In this document: one piece after another, positions 52,377 through 62,228 of the stretch | Position numbering within the stretch: position 1 is the stretch's first letter | Layout of the letters: each line of letters opens with the position of its first letter | DNA from: JANYCO01 sp964437245 | GTDB lineage: Bacteria > Bacteroidota > Bacteroidia > Cytophagales > Cytophagaceae | Direction: 5' to 3' | Length of the DNA: 64,000 nt | NCBI GenBank assembly: GCA_964437245.1 | Contig: CAYTGJ010000005.1 | Coordinates: forward strand, 1-64,000 | The notes under the pieces: model-generated | Databases searched by the model: none | The model's input: the letters and a program-made list of their open reading frames with translations, nothing else | What the model was told of the DNA's origin: nothing | Position numbers and translations under genes: made by a program

Positions 52377-53753
52377 GTGAACCTGGATCATTATAAAAAT
52401 ATTTATTTCCTCGGAATCGGAGGCATTGGGATGAGCGCCATCGCAAGATGGTTTCGTGCGCAGGGCTTTACAGTAGGCGGCTACGATAAGACGGCTACGG
52501 AGCTGACAGCACGATTGAAAGAAGAGGGAATGGACATCCATTATGACGACCAGGTAGGACGGATCCCAACGGCGTTTTATAAGAAGGAAGAAACCCTGGT
52601 GGTATTTACTCCGGCAGTTCCCAAAGACAATGTGGAGCTCCTGTATTTTCAGAACAATGACTATCCGATGATGAAGCGTGCCCAGGTACTGGGTTTGCTG
52701 ACCAAAGATATGTTTACCATAGGCATTGCCGGGACACATGGAAAAACGACTACCTCTTCTATGACGGCACATGTGCTGAAAGCCTGTGGCATAAAAGTAA
52801 ACGCTTTTTTGGGAGGAATTACGGTCAACTACGAATCCAACCTTCTGATAGGTGAAAAAAATGGAGTCGTGGTGGTGGAAGCCGACGAGTTTGACCGCTC
52901 TTTTCTGACCCTGTACCCCGACATCGCAGTCGTGACTTCTACGGATGCCGACCATCTGGATATATACGGAGAGGCAGAAGAAGTGAAGAGATCATTTGCC
53001 TTGTATGCTTCCCAGATCAAAGAAGGAGGAAAGTTGTTTTTGAGAGAAGGCCTGGATGTCGGACAGCCCAAAGGAGTGGAAACAAAGCAGTATGCCTGGG
53101 ATGGAAAAGGGATCCGGACGGAAAACCTTACCGTGGAGAATGGTAATTTTGTATTTGATTATGTATCTCCGGAACATCGTATCGAAAAAATTTCGATGGC
53201 GGTTCCTGGTTACCACAATGCCGAAAATGCCCTGGCAGCCATTTCCATTGCCTTGTCGCTCGGGCTGGAGCCGGTAACTATAAAAGCGGCCATTGAAAAT
53301 TTTAAAGGAGTCAAAAGAAGATTTCAATATATACTGAAATCTGATAAAGTGGTATTCATAGACGATTATGCGCACCATCCTACAGAGCTGGAAGCATTTC
53401 TCCGGTCAGTGAAAGCGCTGTATCCGGACAGAAAAGTGACTTGTGTTTTTCAACCTCATCTGTACAGCAGAACGAGAGACTTTATGGAAGGATTTGCAAA
53501 AAGTCTTTCCTTACCCGATCGGCTGATCTTGCTGGATATCTATCCCGCCCGTGAAAAGCCCATTGAAGGAATTACTTCAAAAGTGATATTTGATCAGGTG
53601 AGCCAGGAAAATAAACTTCTGTGTGATAAACAGGAACTGATGTCGGTCATGGAGAAAGAAGACGTCGATGTACTCGTGACAGTAGGAGCGGGCGATATCG
53701 ATACCTTCGTAAAACCTGTAAAAGAACTATTAGTCAGGAAGTATAGTTTATAA
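52377..53753 (+). CDS. murC: UDP-MurNAc:L-alanine ligase MurC
   Basis: The protein has 458 residues with a GTG start (52377); no ATG is suitably placed. The N-terminal nucleotide loop is FLGIGGIGMSAIARWF, the ATP loop is GIAGTHGKTTTSSM, followed by VVEADEFDRSFL and TSTDADHLDIY. The C-terminal domain has IDDYAHHPTELEAFL. It adds L-alanine to UDP-MurNAc as the first peptide step. It is 5 bp before ftsQ. Confidence 0.96.
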   Translation: MNLDHYKNIYFLGIGGIGMSAIARWFRAQGFTVGGYDKTATELTARLKEEGMDIHYDDQVGRIPTAFYKKEETLVVFTPAVPKDNVELLYFQNNDYPMMKRAQVLGLLTKDMFTIGIAGTHGKTTTSSMTAHVLKACGIKVNAFLGGITVNYESNLLIGEKNGVVVVEADEFDRSFLTLYPDIAVVTSTDADHLDIYGEAEEVKRSFALYASQIKEGGKLFLREGLDVGQPKGVETKQYAWDGKGIRTENLTVENGNFVFDYVSPEHRIEKISMAVPGYHNAENALAAISIALSLGLEPVTIKAAIENFKGVKRRFQYILKSDKVVFIDDYAHHPTELEAFLRSVKALYPDRKVTCVFQPHLYSRTRDFMEGFAKSLSLPDRLILLDIYPAREKPIEGITSKVIFDQVSQENKLLCDKQELMSVMEKEDVDVLVTVGAGDIDTFVKPVKELLVRKYSL

Positions 53754-53758
53754 AGGAA

Positions 53759-54523
53759 ATGTTGAAGAAACTGAAAATAAAGAAAGGAATCATCTATGCA
53801 GGGCTCGGCGGGCTGCTCCTTATCCTGATTGGGTTTGTGGAAAATAAGCAGCGCGAAAAGAGAGTGAAAAATATAGTGGTCACGATCGACCATGAGGGGA
53901 ATAATTATTTTGTAGAGGAAGAAGATATTTTGGACCTGCTGACCCTGGAAGGAGAAGATCAGATTGTGGATAAAAAATACCAACATTTAGACCTCAAAGA
54001 GATTGAGATGAGGATCAAATCTTTTAAATTTGTATCTGATGCTCAGGTATCAAGAGATCACAAAGGAAACGTAAAGGTTTTAGTGAAACAAAAACGACCT
54101 ATCGCCAGAGTTCTATATCCCAATGGCGTACATGCTTACATTGGGAGCGATGGGACGACTCTCTCTACTTCTGAAAAATTCACCTCCAGGGTTATTGTTA
54201 TCGATGGAGAATATTCTCCTAAGCTGATGTCCGAAGACTTCCTAAAGAGCGAAGAAGGACAGCAGTATTTTCATTTTCTGAAAACGATCGATGAAAATAA
54301 ATTCTGGAAAGTGCAATTGGCACAAATTACGATTGACCGGTCAGGAGAGGTCATTCTGTATCCTCAGTTGGGACGGCAAACCATTTATTTCGGAAAGCCG
54401 GAAAACATAGAGGAAAAATTCAGAAACCTGGGTTTGTTTTATACGAAGATCATTCCTTCAAAAGGATGGAGTACGTATCAAACCGTAAATGTAAAATTTA
54501 AGAATCAACTTATTTGCGAATAA
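53759..54523 (+). CDS. ftsQ: Cell division protein FtsQ
   Basis: The protein has 254 residues. It has a short basic N-terminus, one membrane helix (about 10-26, GIIYAGLGGLLLILIGF) and a periplasmic POTRA plus beta domain (EMRIKSFKFVSDAQVSRDHKGNVKVLVKQKRPIARV). It bridges FtsL/FtsB-like proteins and the rest of the divisome. Sequence identity to proteobacterial FtsQ is low; its place between murC and ftsA supports the call. It ends 1 bp before ftsA. Confidence 0.9.
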   Translation: MLKKLKIKKGIIYAGLGGLLLILIGFVENKQREKRVKNIVVTIDHEGNNYFVEEEDILDLLTLEGEDQIVDKKYQHLDLKEIEMRIKSFKFVSDAQVSRDHKGNVKVLVKQKRPIARVLYPNGVHAYIGSDGTTLSTSEKFTSRVIVIDGEYSPKLMSEDFLKSEEGQQYFHFLKTIDENKFWKVQLAQITIDRSGEVILYPQLGRQTIYFGKPENIEEKFRNLGLFYTKIIPSKGWSTYQTVNVKFKNQLICE

Positions 54524-54524
54524 C

Positions 54525-55871
54525 ATGATGCAGAAAGATTTTAAAAACGATCGTGATAGACTTGTGGTAGGGCTCGACATCGGGACTACCAAGATTTGTG
54601 CGATTATTGGTCGCATTAATGAACACAACAAGTTGGAAATTCTGGGACTGGGGAAATCAGTTTCGGAAGGTGTGATCCGTGGAATGGTGATGAACATCAA
54701 TTCTACGGTAGACGCTATTTCAAAAGCTATCAAGGAAGCAGAGCTACAGGCGGGAGTGGATGTAAAAGTAGTGAATGTAGGGATTGCCGGACAGCATATT
54801 AAAAGTTCTATGCACAGAGGTAGTATCATGCGTACCACTACAGACGATGAGATTACTCCGGGAGATGTAGACCGCCTGACCAATGATATGTACAAAACGG
54901 TCATGCCGTACGGAAGTGAGATCATTCACGTGATGCCTCAGTTGTATACGGTTGATTATCAGGAAGGAATAAAAGACGCAGTAGGAATGTCAGGCGTTCG
55001 CCTCGAGGCCGATTTTCATGTCATTACGGCTCAGACCAATGCGATAAACAATATCAATAAATGCATCATTAAATCGGGACTGGAGATTGACAAACTGATC
55101 CTGGAGCCGATCGCTTCCAGCCTTTCCGTTTTAAGCGACGAGGAGAAAGAAGCCGGTGTGGTGCTGGTCGATATCGGAGGTGGTACTACAGACGTGGCGA
55201 TTTTCCACGATAACATTATCCGTCATACTGCCGTGATCCCATTCGGAGGAAATGTGATCACCAATGATATTCAGCAGGGATGTGCCGTAATGCTGAAACA
55301 GGCAGAATTGCTGAAAACAAAATTCGGACGTGCCCTTGCCAACGAAGCCAATCCGAACGAGATCGTTTCGATCCCGGGCCTTCGCAACAGAGCTCCGAAA
55401 GAAATCTCTGTAAAAAATCTGGCCCATATCATTCAGGCCAGAATGGAAGAGATCATCGAAATGGTATTTGCAGAGATCGTCAGTTCCGGATACGAAGGCA
55501 AACTTGCCGGCGGGATCGTAGTAACAGGAGGAGGAGCTCAGCTTCAATATATAAAACAACTATTTGAACTGGTGACCGGAATGGATACCAGAATAGGATA
55601 TCCGAACGAACACCTCGGAAAAAGTAAGGTTGAAGTAGTAAAAAGTCCGTTGTACGCCACAGGCGTGGGACTGGTACTTTCAGGCTTTACTTCGATCGAC
55701 GACCGGGATAATAAATATTCGGAATTGATTAAAAACCAAGAGCTTAAAAACGGTAAAAAAGAAGAGGCTTCTAAAAAGTCATCCAGAACATTTGACCTGA
55801 ACCTGAATAAATTTCAGGATAAACTTAAAGGGTTTCTGGCAGGTGACATAGACGATAGCTTAGAGTATTAA
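54525..55871 (+). CDS. ftsA: Cell division protein FtsA
   Basis: The protein has 448 residues of the actin/Hsp70 ATPase fold. Phosphate-1 loop VGLDIGTTKICAIIG, phosphate-2 VVLVDIGGGTTDVAIF and adenosine loop GGIVVTGGGAQLQ are intact. FtsA tethers FtsZ to the membrane; the membrane-binding end is the amphipathic C-terminal segment (NLNKFQDKLKGFLAGD). It lies 19 bp before ftsZ. Confidence 0.96.
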   Translation: MMQKDFKNDRDRLVVGLDIGTTKICAIIGRINEHNKLEILGLGKSVSEGVIRGMVMNINSTVDAISKAIKEAELQAGVDVKVVNVGIAGQHIKSSMHRGSIMRTTTDDEITPGDVDRLTNDMYKTVMPYGSEIIHVMPQLYTVDYQEGIKDAVGMSGVRLEADFHVITAQTNAINNINKCIIKSGLEIDKLILEPIASSLSVLSDEEKEAGVVLVDIGGGTTDVAIFHDNIIRHTAVIPFGGNVITNDIQQGCAVMLKQAELLKTKFGRALANEANPNEIVSIPGLRNRAPKEISVKNLAHIIQARMEEIIEMVFAEIVSSGYEGKLAGGIVVTGGGAQLQYIKQLFELVTGMDTRIGYPNEHLGKSKVEVVKSPLYATGVGLVLSGFTSIDDRDNKYSELIKNQELKNGKKEEASKKSSRTFDLNLNKFQDKLKGFLAGDIDDSLEY

Positions 55872-55890
55872 CCTACTAAACGATTGCGCT

Positions 55891-57417
55891 ATGAGTATTT
55901 ATAAATTTGATATACAAGATTCACATAAGTCAATCATCAAGGTGATTGGTGTAGGTGGTGGCGGAAGCAACGCCGTAAATTACATGTATCGTCAGGGAAT
56001 CCGCGACGTGGAATTTTTGGTTTGTAATACCGATTCACAACACCTGAAAGTATGTGAAGTACCGAATAAAATCCAGATCGGGATCAACCTGACCAAAGGA
56101 CTGGGAGCCGGAGCACGCCCTGACAAAGGCCGTGAGGCAGCTCTTGAAAATAAAGAAGACATCCGGGCTATCCTGAGTGATACGACCAAGATGGTGTTTA
56201 TTACTGCCGGAATGGGTGGTGGCACCGGTACAGGAGCGGCTCCTGTAGTGGCGAAGATCGCCCGTGAGCTCGACATCCTGACCATTGGAATTGTAACCTT
56301 ACCTTTCAGATGGGAAGGATCAGGGAAAAAAGGACAGGCCAGCAACGGGATCGCAGAAATGAAAGAATGCTGCGATACGGTTATCATCATCAACAACGAT
56401 AAACTGCAGGAGCTCTATGGCAAGCTGCAGATCAAGGAAAGCTTTGATAAAGCAAATGATGTATTGCTGACGGCTGCTAAAAGTATTGCCGAGGTCATCA
56501 CCGTACAAAGTGAGATCAACGTCGATTTCGCCGATGTGGAACGTGTGATGAAAAATTCGGGTGCCGCTGTCATGGGATCTGCGATGGCGAGTGGTGAAGG
56601 AAGAGCTCTTAAAGCGATCGAGCAGGCTTTATACTCTCCGCTGATCGACGGTGGAAATGTATTCGGAGCAAAAAATATGCTGCTCTCTATTGCATATGGA
56701 GACGACGCAGATTTTACCATGGATGAACTGACCGACATCACCGATTATATCACAGAGAAAGTAGGGGATCAGGCAGACGTAATCCCGGGAATCGGAGGAG
56801 ACTCCTCGCTCGGAGATGCGATCCGGGTGACCATCATCGCGACAGGTTTCGAGACCACTCCTGCACAAGAGATGAAAGATTCCAAAAAAGTGATCGATCT
56901 GGAATCCAGCAAACAGATTACGATGTTTGACATTCAGGCTCCCGTAGCTAAAAAAAATGAGATCATTTACTCTTTCGAAAAACCGGAGAGACCGCAGGAG
57001 CCTGCCAGTAACAACGATCAGGAAGAGAAAATTATTTTTGAACTGAAGGAGGAGCATCCCTCTTCTTTTCTTGACACAGGTAAAAAAGAAACACCTGTAG
57101 ACAGCAGAGAATACGTTTTTGAGATAAAAAATGAAACAACTACGGAGACCAACTCCATCACGCTTTCAGAAGAGAACAGACAAAAACTGGCGGAGAAATC
57201 AGAAGAAAGAATTAAACGTTTGAGTAATCTGACCAACAGCCAGAATCTTGATCCGGAAGAGTTCAAACAAAAGCTGGAAGTGCCTGCTTATCTGAGAAAG
57301 AAAGTGGATCTCCCGGAGCAACCACATTCTTCCGAGAAAAGTATCTCCCGTTTTTCGTTAAACGAAGACAATGATTTGCTGGGGAATAATAAGTTTCTTC
57401 ATGATAATGTAGATTAA
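55891..57417 (+). CDS. ftsZ: Cell division GTPase FtsZ
   Basis: The protein has 508 residues. The tubulin signature GMGGGTGTGAAP is at 107-118 (GGGTGTG 109-115), preceded by VGGGGSNAVNYM and NTDSQHL. The GTPase core ends near residue 325; a long, charged linker of about 150 residues follows, much longer than in E. coli. The C-terminal end (SISRFSLNEDNDLLGNNKF) takes the place of the usual FtsA-binding peptide. FtsZ forms the division ring. The cluster ends here with a terminator. Confidence 0.97.
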   Translation: MSIYKFDIQDSHKSIIKVIGVGGGGSNAVNYMYRQGIRDVEFLVCNTDSQHLKVCEVPNKIQIGINLTKGLGAGARPDKGREAALENKEDIRAILSDTTKMVFITAGMGGGTGTGAAPVVAKIARELDILTIGIVTLPFRWEGSGKKGQASNGIAEMKECCDTVIIINNDKLQELYGKLQIKESFDKANDVLLTAAKSIAEVITVQSEINVDFADVERVMKNSGAAVMGSAMASGEGRALKAIEQALYSPLIDGGNVFGAKNMLLSIAYGDDADFTMDELTDITDYITEKVGDQADVIPGIGGDSSLGDAIRVTIIATGFETTPAQEMKDSKKVIDLESSKQITMFDIQAPVAKKNEIIYSFEKPERPQEPASNNDQEEKIIFELKEEHPSSFLDTGKKETPVDSREYVFEIKNETTTETNSITLSEENRQKLAEKSEERIKRLSNLTNSQNLDPEEFKQKLEVPAYLRKKVDLPEQPHSSEKSISRFSLNEDNDLLGNNKFLHDNVD

Positions 57418-57526
57418 CCAGTTGGAGTAAGATTCAAAACTTGGAGCTTTCTCCTGGTAGTTGGTAAGACACCAACCGTTTGCTGATAGAAAGTCTAATT
57501 ATAATTTTATTAATACCTGTATGATA

Positions 57527-57558
57527 AAAAGACGCACATTGAGACAGTGCGTCTTTTT
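57527..57558 (+). terminator. Terminator of the dcw cluster
   Basis: A 7-bp GACGCAC / GTGCGTC stem, lengthened by an AAAA/TTTT extension, with a 9-nt loop and a six-T tail lies about 110 bp after the ftsZ stop. Confidence 0.85.
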
Positions 57559-57692
57559 TCTTGTATAGCATCTGATTGATTCTTAGTCGTTATGCGAAAA
57601 GAAAAAAGGCATGCCTCATATTAATCAATCTTCATACACGATAGATAAAAAATATTCGTTATTTTGATATTCCGTAATCGTATCCTGAACAT

Positions 57693-60188
57693 ATGAAAAG
57701 AATTTTAATAGGCATTTACTTGCTGGTTGTAAGCATGGTGTCTGCTTCGTATGCACAAAAAACATCTGAGCTTACTTCTTCTGAATTATTACATGCCTTT
57801 AAAAAATTAAACACCGTAGGAAGTGTTTTATACATCGCTGCGCACCCTGACGACGAAAATACCCGTTTGCTGGCATACCTGGCCAAGGAGCGGAATCTGA
57901 GAACAGGTTATCTGTCTCTTACCCGCGGAGACGGAGGGCAGAACCTGATCGGAAAAGAACAAGGAGAAGCGCTTGGACTCATACGCACACAGGAGTTACT
58001 GGCTGCCCGTCGCAATGATGGAGCCGAACAGTTTTTTACCCGTGCCAACGATTTTGGCTTCTCCAAAAATCCGGAAGAAACATTTGCGATCTGGAATAAA
58101 GACAGTATCCTTTCTGATATGGTATGGGTGATCCGGAATTTTAAACCGGATGTGTTGATCTGTCGTTTTCCTACTACCGGAGAGGGCGGACATGGACATC
58201 ATACGGCTTCTGCTATTCTTGCAGTAGAGGCGTACGAGGCAGCAGCAGATCCCGGTCGTTTTCCGGAGCAGTTACAGTATACACAACCCTGGCAGGTGAA
58301 GAGGGTATTATGGAATACTTTTAATTTCGGGGGCAACAATACGACTGCACCGGATCAGTTAAAAATTGATATCGGAGCTTTCAACCCTTTGCTGGGAAAA
58401 GGATATGGAGAGATCGCAGCAGAAAGCCGATCCATGCACAAAAGCCAGGGCTTCGGCTCTCCTCGTGTGAGAGGAACGATGATAGAATATTTCAAAACAT
58501 TAAAAGGGGAGGAACCGAAGACCGATTTATTTGAAGGAATTGATCAGAGCTGGAAAAGAATCGGGGCTGAAAAACAGGTTGGTTCGCTTATCACGGAAGG
58601 GGGCCGTAAGTTTGAGGTGGCGCATCCGGAGAAAAGTGTGGTGCATCTGGTCAGGATATACAAGCAGTTGCAGGCCCTCAGCGACCAGGATGCCAATGTT
58701 CGTTATTGGAAACAGGTGAAGCTTCGCGAGACAGAAGCCCTGATCCTTGCCTGTGCAGGAATCTGGATGGAAGCCCTGGCCACTGACTATAGCTGTATTC
58801 CGGGAAATGATTTTACAATTTCTTCGCAGGTGTACAACCGGAGCGGGGCAGAAGTGATGCTCAATAAAATCGTTTTCCCTGGACAAACCGATACGCTTAT
58901 AGGATTGAACCTGAAAAAAAACGAGCCATATACCTTCATACATCAGGAAAAATTATCCTATGCAACAGCTTTCTCCACTCCCTATTGGCTGGCAGAGCCT
59001 CATGGCACAGGCCTTTTCACGATCAGAGATCCTTTGATGATCGGGAAGCCGGAAAACGAAGCACCTTTAAAAGTCCTCTTTGATCTTACGGTGGCAGGTC
59101 TGAATCTTAAAGTGCCTTGCGGAGTGGCATACAAATATGTGGATCCTGTGAAAGGAGAGCTATACAGGCCTGTAGAAATACTGCCTCCGGCCACGGTGAA
59201 TATTTCAGATAAACTTCTGGTATTCGCAGAACCAAAATCTAAAAAGATCCAGTTTGTAGTCAAAGCCAATGCAGACAATGTGAAAGGCACGTTGAAAGTG
59301 TCGGTTTCTGACGGATGGAAACTGGAACTCAAGAACCAGGAGTTTCACCTGGCCTCGAAAGGAGAAGAAGCTGTTTTCGAAGCGCTGTTAATTCCTGCGG
59401 CTGCCTCCGGGAAAGGAACTTTACAGGCGGCAGTAGTAGTAGACAATGTTCTGTTCAACAAAAGTATAAAACGGATAGAATACGACCATATTCCATACCA
59501 GTTCATACTATCGCCGGCAGAAGCCTCGCTGGTCAAAATGGATCTCCGGAAAGCAGGAACCAATATAGGATATATCCCCGGAGCGGGCGATGAAGTGCCT
59601 AACTATCTTGAGCAGATAGGATACCGGATCACCATGCTGACCGATGAACTGCTGGACAAAGAAGACCTTTCCAAATACGATGCAATTGTGACCGGGGTAC
59701 GGGCGTACAACACTAATACCCGCCTTTCTGTAAATTATCCCAGGTTGATGGAGTATGTACAGAAGGGCGGTAATCTTATTGTTCAGTATAATACGAACAG
59801 CCGTGTAGGACCGCTCATGACCAAAATAGGTCCCTACCCATTTACTATTTCAAGAGATCGTGTGACGGATGAACAGGCAGCAGTAACGTTCCTGAGACCG
59901 TCTCATCCGGCGGTAAATTTTCCGAACATGATTACCCGTAAGGATTTTGAAGGATGGATACAGGAAAGAGGAATTTATTTTGCCACAGAGCTGGACAAAC
60001 ATTATGAAACGATATTTTCGATGAACGATCCGAATGAAAAGCCGGGGACCGGAAGTCTTATCGTTGCACCGTATGGAAAAGGGAATTTTGTTTATACAGG
60101 CCTGGCGTTTTTCAGAGAACTTCCTGCCGGCGTATCGGGGGCGTACCGGCTCATGGTAAATCTTATGAGTATTCCCAAAAGAAAATAA
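57693..60188 (+). CDS. Secreted PIG-L (LmbE-like) family deacetylase
   Basis: The protein has 831 residues. A signal peptide ends near SYAQK (22). The PIG-L domain (about 43-270) has the zinc motif AAHPDDEN (H51, D53, D54), TRGDGGQN and the distal histidines in EGGHGHHTAS. The C-terminal 500 residues comprise a beta-sandwich region (LKVSVSDGWKLELKNQEF) and a final alpha/beta domain (SKYDAIVTGVRAYNTNTRLS). PIG-L enzymes remove acetyl groups from N-acetylglucosamine units. It heads an operon with a 38-residue membrane peptide and an SSS transporter, which suggests deacetylation followed by uptake. Confidence 0.87.
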   Translation: MKRILIGIYLLVVSMVSASYAQKTSELTSSELLHAFKKLNTVGSVLYIAAHPDDENTRLLAYLAKERNLRTGYLSLTRGDGGQNLIGKEQGEALGLIRTQELLAARRNDGAEQFFTRANDFGFSKNPEETFAIWNKDSILSDMVWVIRNFKPDVLICRFPTTGEGGHGHHTASAILAVEAYEAAADPGRFPEQLQYTQPWQVKRVLWNTFNFGGNNTTAPDQLKIDIGAFNPLLGKGYGEIAAESRSMHKSQGFGSPRVRGTMIEYFKTLKGEEPKTDLFEGIDQSWKRIGAEKQVGSLITEGGRKFEVAHPEKSVVHLVRIYKQLQALSDQDANVRYWKQVKLRETEALILACAGIWMEALATDYSCIPGNDFTISSQVYNRSGAEVMLNKIVFPGQTDTLIGLNLKKNEPYTFIHQEKLSYATAFSTPYWLAEPHGTGLFTIRDPLMIGKPENEAPLKVLFDLTVAGLNLKVPCGVAYKYVDPVKGELYRPVEILPPATVNISDKLLVFAEPKSKKIQFVVKANADNVKGTLKVSVSDGWKLELKNQEFHLASKGEEAVFEALLIPAAASGKGTLQAAVVVDNVLFNKSIKRIEYDHIPYQFILSPAEASLVKMDLRKAGTNIGYIPGAGDEVPNYLEQIGYRITMLTDELLDKEDLSKYDAIVTGVRAYNTNTRLSVNYPRLMEYVQKGGNLIVQYNTNSRVGPLMTKIGPYPFTISRDRVTDEQAAVTFLRPSHPAVNFPNMITRKDFEGWIQERGIYFATELDKHYETIFSMNDPNEKPGTGSLIVAPYGKGNFVYTGLAFFRELPAGVSGAYRLMVNLMSIPKRK

Positions 60189-60189
60189 C

Positions 60190-60306
60190 ATGGAAGACGA
60201 AAAAGTACCTGTTTTCAAAACCTGGAACAAAGCCTATCTGGTAGTGATCGGAGTGGAGGTTTGTGTGATCCTTTTGTTGTATCTGCTGACCGTCTGTTAC
60301 CGATGA
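60190..60306 (+). CDS. Small single-span membrane protein (38 aa)
   Basis: A 38-codon frame starts 1 bp after the PIG-L stop and its TGA overlaps the ATG of the SSS transporter (ATGA). A polar N-terminus (MEDEKVPVFKTWNKAY) with a likely amphipathic turn precedes one membrane helix (LVVIGVEVCVILLLYLL). The position and size resemble the small membrane proteins often coupled to SSS transporters (for example DUF485/DUF997 partners), although it is shorter and not recognisably of those families. The tight coupling on both sides argues that it is real. Confidence 0.7.
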   Translation: MEDEKVPVFKTWNKAYLVVIGVEVCVILLLYLLTVCYR

Positions 60307-62009
60307 GCGCTATCGACTGGTTGATACTGTGTCTTACGATCACTCTTATCGTAGTATACGGACTCTGGAAGAGCAGAGGAAGCAGGAATATTGAAGGGTT
60401 TCTGCTGGCCGATAAACAGCTACCCTGGTACCAGGTAGGGCTTTCGGTGATGGCGACACAGGCCAGTGCGATCACGTTTCTTTCCGGTCCCGGCCAGGGC
60501 TACAGCGATGGTCTAAGTTTTGTTCAGTTTTATTTTGGGTTACCGTTTGCCATGGTAGTGCTTTGCATCACGTTCATCCCGATGTTCAGGAGACTGAATG
60601 TATATACCGCCTACGAATACCTTGAAAAACGTTTTGATAACAAGACCCGTTCGCTCACCGCATTTTTATTTTTATTACAACGTGGCTTGTCCACCGGGCT
60701 TACGATTTATGCCCCGGCGATTATTTTATCCGTGATCCTGAACATAGAGATTTTCTATACAACGCTTTTTATGGGAGGAATTGTGATCGCCTATACAGCT
60801 TATGGAGGAACTAAGGCTGTTTCCTATACACAGATGCTGCAGATGGGGATCATATTTGCGGGCTTGTTTATGGCGGCTTACATGGTACTGAATTTATTGC
60901 CGGATGGAGTAGGGTTTTCCGATGCCTTGCATATTGCAGGAAAGATGGACCGGTTGAACGCAATTGATACAGGATTTGATCTTACTAATAAATACAATAT
61001 TTGGTCCGGACTGATCGGTGGTTTTTTCCTGCATCTTTCCTACTTTGGTACAGACCAGTCGCAGGTGGGGCGGTACCTGACTGGAAAATCCGATACAGAA
61101 AGCAGGTTTGGATTGATCATGAATGGCTTATTGAAAATTCCTATGCAGTTCCTGATCCTTTTTATCGGTGCGCTGGTATTCGTATTTTACCAGTTTCATA
61201 CTCCTCCGGTGTTTTTCAACAAGGTAGAAGAATCCAAAATTCAACAGAGCAGTTATAAAGAACAATATGCGGTGCTTGAGCAACAATACAAGGTAGCACA
61301 GGCAGAAAAAAGGATCCATGTCAATTCACTGGTGGAGTCGGTCCATCGTCATGACCAGGAAGGAATAGATCAGGCAGGCATACATATTAGAAAAGCAGAA
61401 GAACAGAGCAATGCCATACGCCAGTCAGCAATCGGGTTGATGGAGAAAAATGACGAGAAGGCAGATACCAATGATGGAAATTATATTTTTTTGGTATTTG
61501 TGACCGAACACTTTCCGGTAGGAATGATCGGACTGTTGATCGCCGTCATTTTACTGGCTTCAATGGGAGCTACGGCCAGTGGCTTAAATTCACTGGCCTC
61601 TACTACGGTAGTGGATTTTTATAAACGTTTTATGGTAAAAGAGGGAAGCGAGCAGACGTATTTATCGGCTTCCCGCTGGGCTACCATAGGATGGGGGATC
61701 TTTTGTGTCGGAGCAGCATTGTATGCCAATAAGCTGGGAAATCTTTTAGAAGCCACCAATGTGTTGGGTTCGCTGTTTTACGGAACCATTCTGGGAATTT
61801 TCCTGGTGGCGTTCTACCTGAAAAAAATAGGCGGTACAGCTGTCTTTTATGCAGCGATCCTGACAGAACTATTGGTGATCTATGCATGGATCGTCGAGCT
61901 TACGACGTTCTTGTGGTTAAATGTGCTAGGGTGTATGGTACTCATGCTTTTGTCGGTCGTGATACAGGTATTGCTGGGGGGCAGACGGGAAGATGAACAA
62001 ACTCAATAG
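60303..62009 (+). CDS. Sodium:solute symporter (SSS family)
   Basis: The protein has 568 residues from the ATG at 60303 (MSAIDWLILCL), chosen because it overlaps the stop of the small membrane protein. The SSS core is seen in FLLADKQLPWYQVGLSVMATQASAITFLSGPGQGY and AYTAYGGTKAVSYTQMLQ; a second core block is SMGATASGLNSLASTTVVDFYKRF. An unusual hydrophilic insert of about 90 residues (about 306-394), rich in Gln, Lys and Glu and likely coiled-coil, splits the membrane region. The substrate is probably a sugar derivative, to judge from the PIG-L neighbour. Confidence 0.85.
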   Translation: MSAIDWLILCLTITLIVVYGLWKSRGSRNIEGFLLADKQLPWYQVGLSVMATQASAITFLSGPGQGYSDGLSFVQFYFGLPFAMVVLCITFIPMFRRLNVYTAYEYLEKRFDNKTRSLTAFLFLLQRGLSTGLTIYAPAIILSVILNIEIFYTTLFMGGIVIAYTAYGGTKAVSYTQMLQMGIIFAGLFMAAYMVLNLLPDGVGFSDALHIAGKMDRLNAIDTGFDLTNKYNIWSGLIGGFFLHLSYFGTDQSQVGRYLTGKSDTESRFGLIMNGLLKIPMQFLILFIGALVFVFYQFHTPPVFFNKVEESKIQQSSYKEQYAVLEQQYKVAQAEKRIHVNSLVESVHRHDQEGIDQAGIHIRKAEEQSNAIRQSAIGLMEKNDEKADTNDGNYIFLVFVTEHFPVGMIGLLIAVILLASMGATASGLNSLASTTVVDFYKRFMVKEGSEQTYLSASRWATIGWGIFCVGAALYANKLGNLLEATNVLGSLFYGTILGIFLVAFYLKKIGGTAVFYAAILTELLVIYAWIVELTTFLWLNVLGCMVLMLLSVVIQVLLGGRREDEQTQ

Positions 62010-62054
62010 CCGGCAGTAGTTGTAAAGAAAACATTTTAAGATAGTACTGGATAA

Positions 62055-62082
62055 TTAGATACAAGATTCCAGATACAGGATG
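62055..62082 (-). repeat. Degenerate heptamer array (4 units, minus strand)
   Basis: On the minus strand the units are CATCCTG, TATCTGG, AATCTTG and TATCTAA. It is in inverted orientation to the array at 62096. Confidence 0.6.
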
Positions 62083-62095
62083 TTTTTTATGTCCC

Positions 62096-62130
62096 TATCC
62101 AGGATCCGGTATCTTGTATCCGGCATCTAT
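62096..62130 (+). repeat. Degenerate heptamer array (5 units)
   Basis: Units TATCCAG, GATCCGG, TATCTTG, TATCCGG and CATCTAT. It lies in the spacer between two convergent genes. Confidence 0.65.
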
Positions 62131-62150
62131 AATAGAGAAGTAACAATTAT

Positions 62151-62197
62151 AAACAGAAGGGGTCCTGCAAAAGTTTGCAGGACCCCTTCTGTTTTGT
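62151..62197. terminator. Bidirectional terminator between convergent genes
   Basis: A nearly perfect 20-bp inverted repeat (AACAGAAGGGGTCCTGCAAA and its complement) with A-rich and T-rich ends serves both the SSS transporter gene and the DUF2911 gene. Confidence 0.9.
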
Positions 62198-62228
62198 GCG
62201 TATCCTTTTAACAGGAAACCGTCTGTGA

